Shown here one piece after another: positions 63,799 to 64,000 of a DNA stretch of 64,000 bases. Every line of letters starts with the position of its first letter. The first letter of the stretch is position 1. The position numbers and the translations under genes were made by a program. Below the pieces are notes generated by a model, which was not told the origin of the DNA, ran no database searches, and saw nothing but the letters and a program-made list of their open reading frames with translations. Source of the stretch: Escherichia whittamii (GTDB lineage Bacteria > Pseudomonadota > Gammaproteobacteria > Enterobacterales > Enterobacteriaceae); contig NZ_JACSQI010000001.1 in the NCBI RefSeq assembly GCF_014836715.1, forward strand, positions 502,167 to 566,166, read 5' to 3'.

Positions 63799-64000
63799 TC
63801 AGAAATGCCAGTAACTCATTGCCAGCCCTAAAAACAGCACCAGGCCAACATAGTTATTATTCATAAATGCTTTAAAGCAGGCTTCGCGCTCGCGGTTGGC
63901 AATCAGTTTTTGTTGATAAACAAACAGTGCGCCCGCGACCAGAATTGACCAGTAATATCCCCAGCCTAAGCCATTTAACTCGCCGACAATCGCCATCAGC
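63799..64000 (-). CDS. ubiA: 4-hydroxybenzoate octaprenyltransferase UbiA, 3' end only
   Basis: The last 66 codons of the membrane prenyltransferase that attaches the octaprenyl chain in ubiquinone synthesis, read leftward and open at the right edge. The visible part has two hydrophobic stretches and ends ...[12 protein letters not shown], matching my memory of UbiA. The catalytic Asp-rich motifs lie outside the window. Confidence 0.94.
   Translation of the reverse strand, partial: LMAIVGELNGLGWGYYWSILVAGALFVYQQKLIANREREACFKAFMNNNYVGLVLFLGLAMSYWHF

Overview
The window is Enterobacteriaceae chromosome and almost certainly Escherichia coli. Nearly every protein matches, from memory, the K-12 gene in the 91-93 minute region, and gene order runs from proP to ubiA in the reverse of the K-12 map direction. 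It is not K-12 itself: CrfC, PdeC and TyrB carry many substitutions, and the gene content differs in at least four places. I see no tRNA, rRNA, insertion sequence, prophage or CRISPR array. The intergenic regions carry many REP/BIME palindromes.

Layout, left to right. (1) 1-5.4 kb: 5' part of proP (osmolyte uptake), the yjcZ-crfC pair (dynamin-like), then yjdM and yjdN. (2) 5.4-12.8 kb: yjdP, rpiB and the D-allose genes alsRBACEK (regulator, binding protein, ATPase, permease, epimerase, kinase). (3) 13-20 kb: yjcS (periplasmic alkyl sulfatase-like) and ytcA-mdtNOP (tripartite efflux). (4) 20-25 kb: fdhF (selenocysteine formate dehydrogenase H), yjcO and gltP. (5) 25-31.6 kb: nrfABCDEFG, periplasmic nitrite reduction to ammonium with its haem-attachment proteins. 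(6) 32-36 kb: acs-yjcH-actP, acetate uptake and activation. (7) 36-38 kb: a CidA/LrgA-CidB/LrgB pair with a divergent LysR regulator, standing where K-12 has yjcF. (8) 38-45 kb: yjcE, ghxP, soxR/soxS, pdeC and yjcB. (9) 45-56 kb: ssb/uvrA, yjbR, yjbQ, aphA, tyrB, alr, dnaB and a broken qorA. (10) 56-64 kb: pspG, dusA, zur, yjbJ, dinF-lexA, dgkA/plsB and the 3' end of ubiA.

Main departures from the K-12 plan: the phnC-phnP C-P lyase genes, which in K-12 lie between yjdN and yjdP, are absent, with only 147 bp at the junction; yjcF is replaced by the cidAB/lrgAB-lysR module beside the acetate genes; yjbL and yjbM are absent between zur and dusA, and DusA has a different N-terminus; qorA has an in-frame TGA in place of Trp222. 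The best candidate for a little-described system is the LysR-CidAB-like module next to acs-yjcH-actP, because relatives of this module in Gram-positive bacteria respond to acetate or pyruvate metabolism. All comparisons with K-12 are from memory, not from an alignment.
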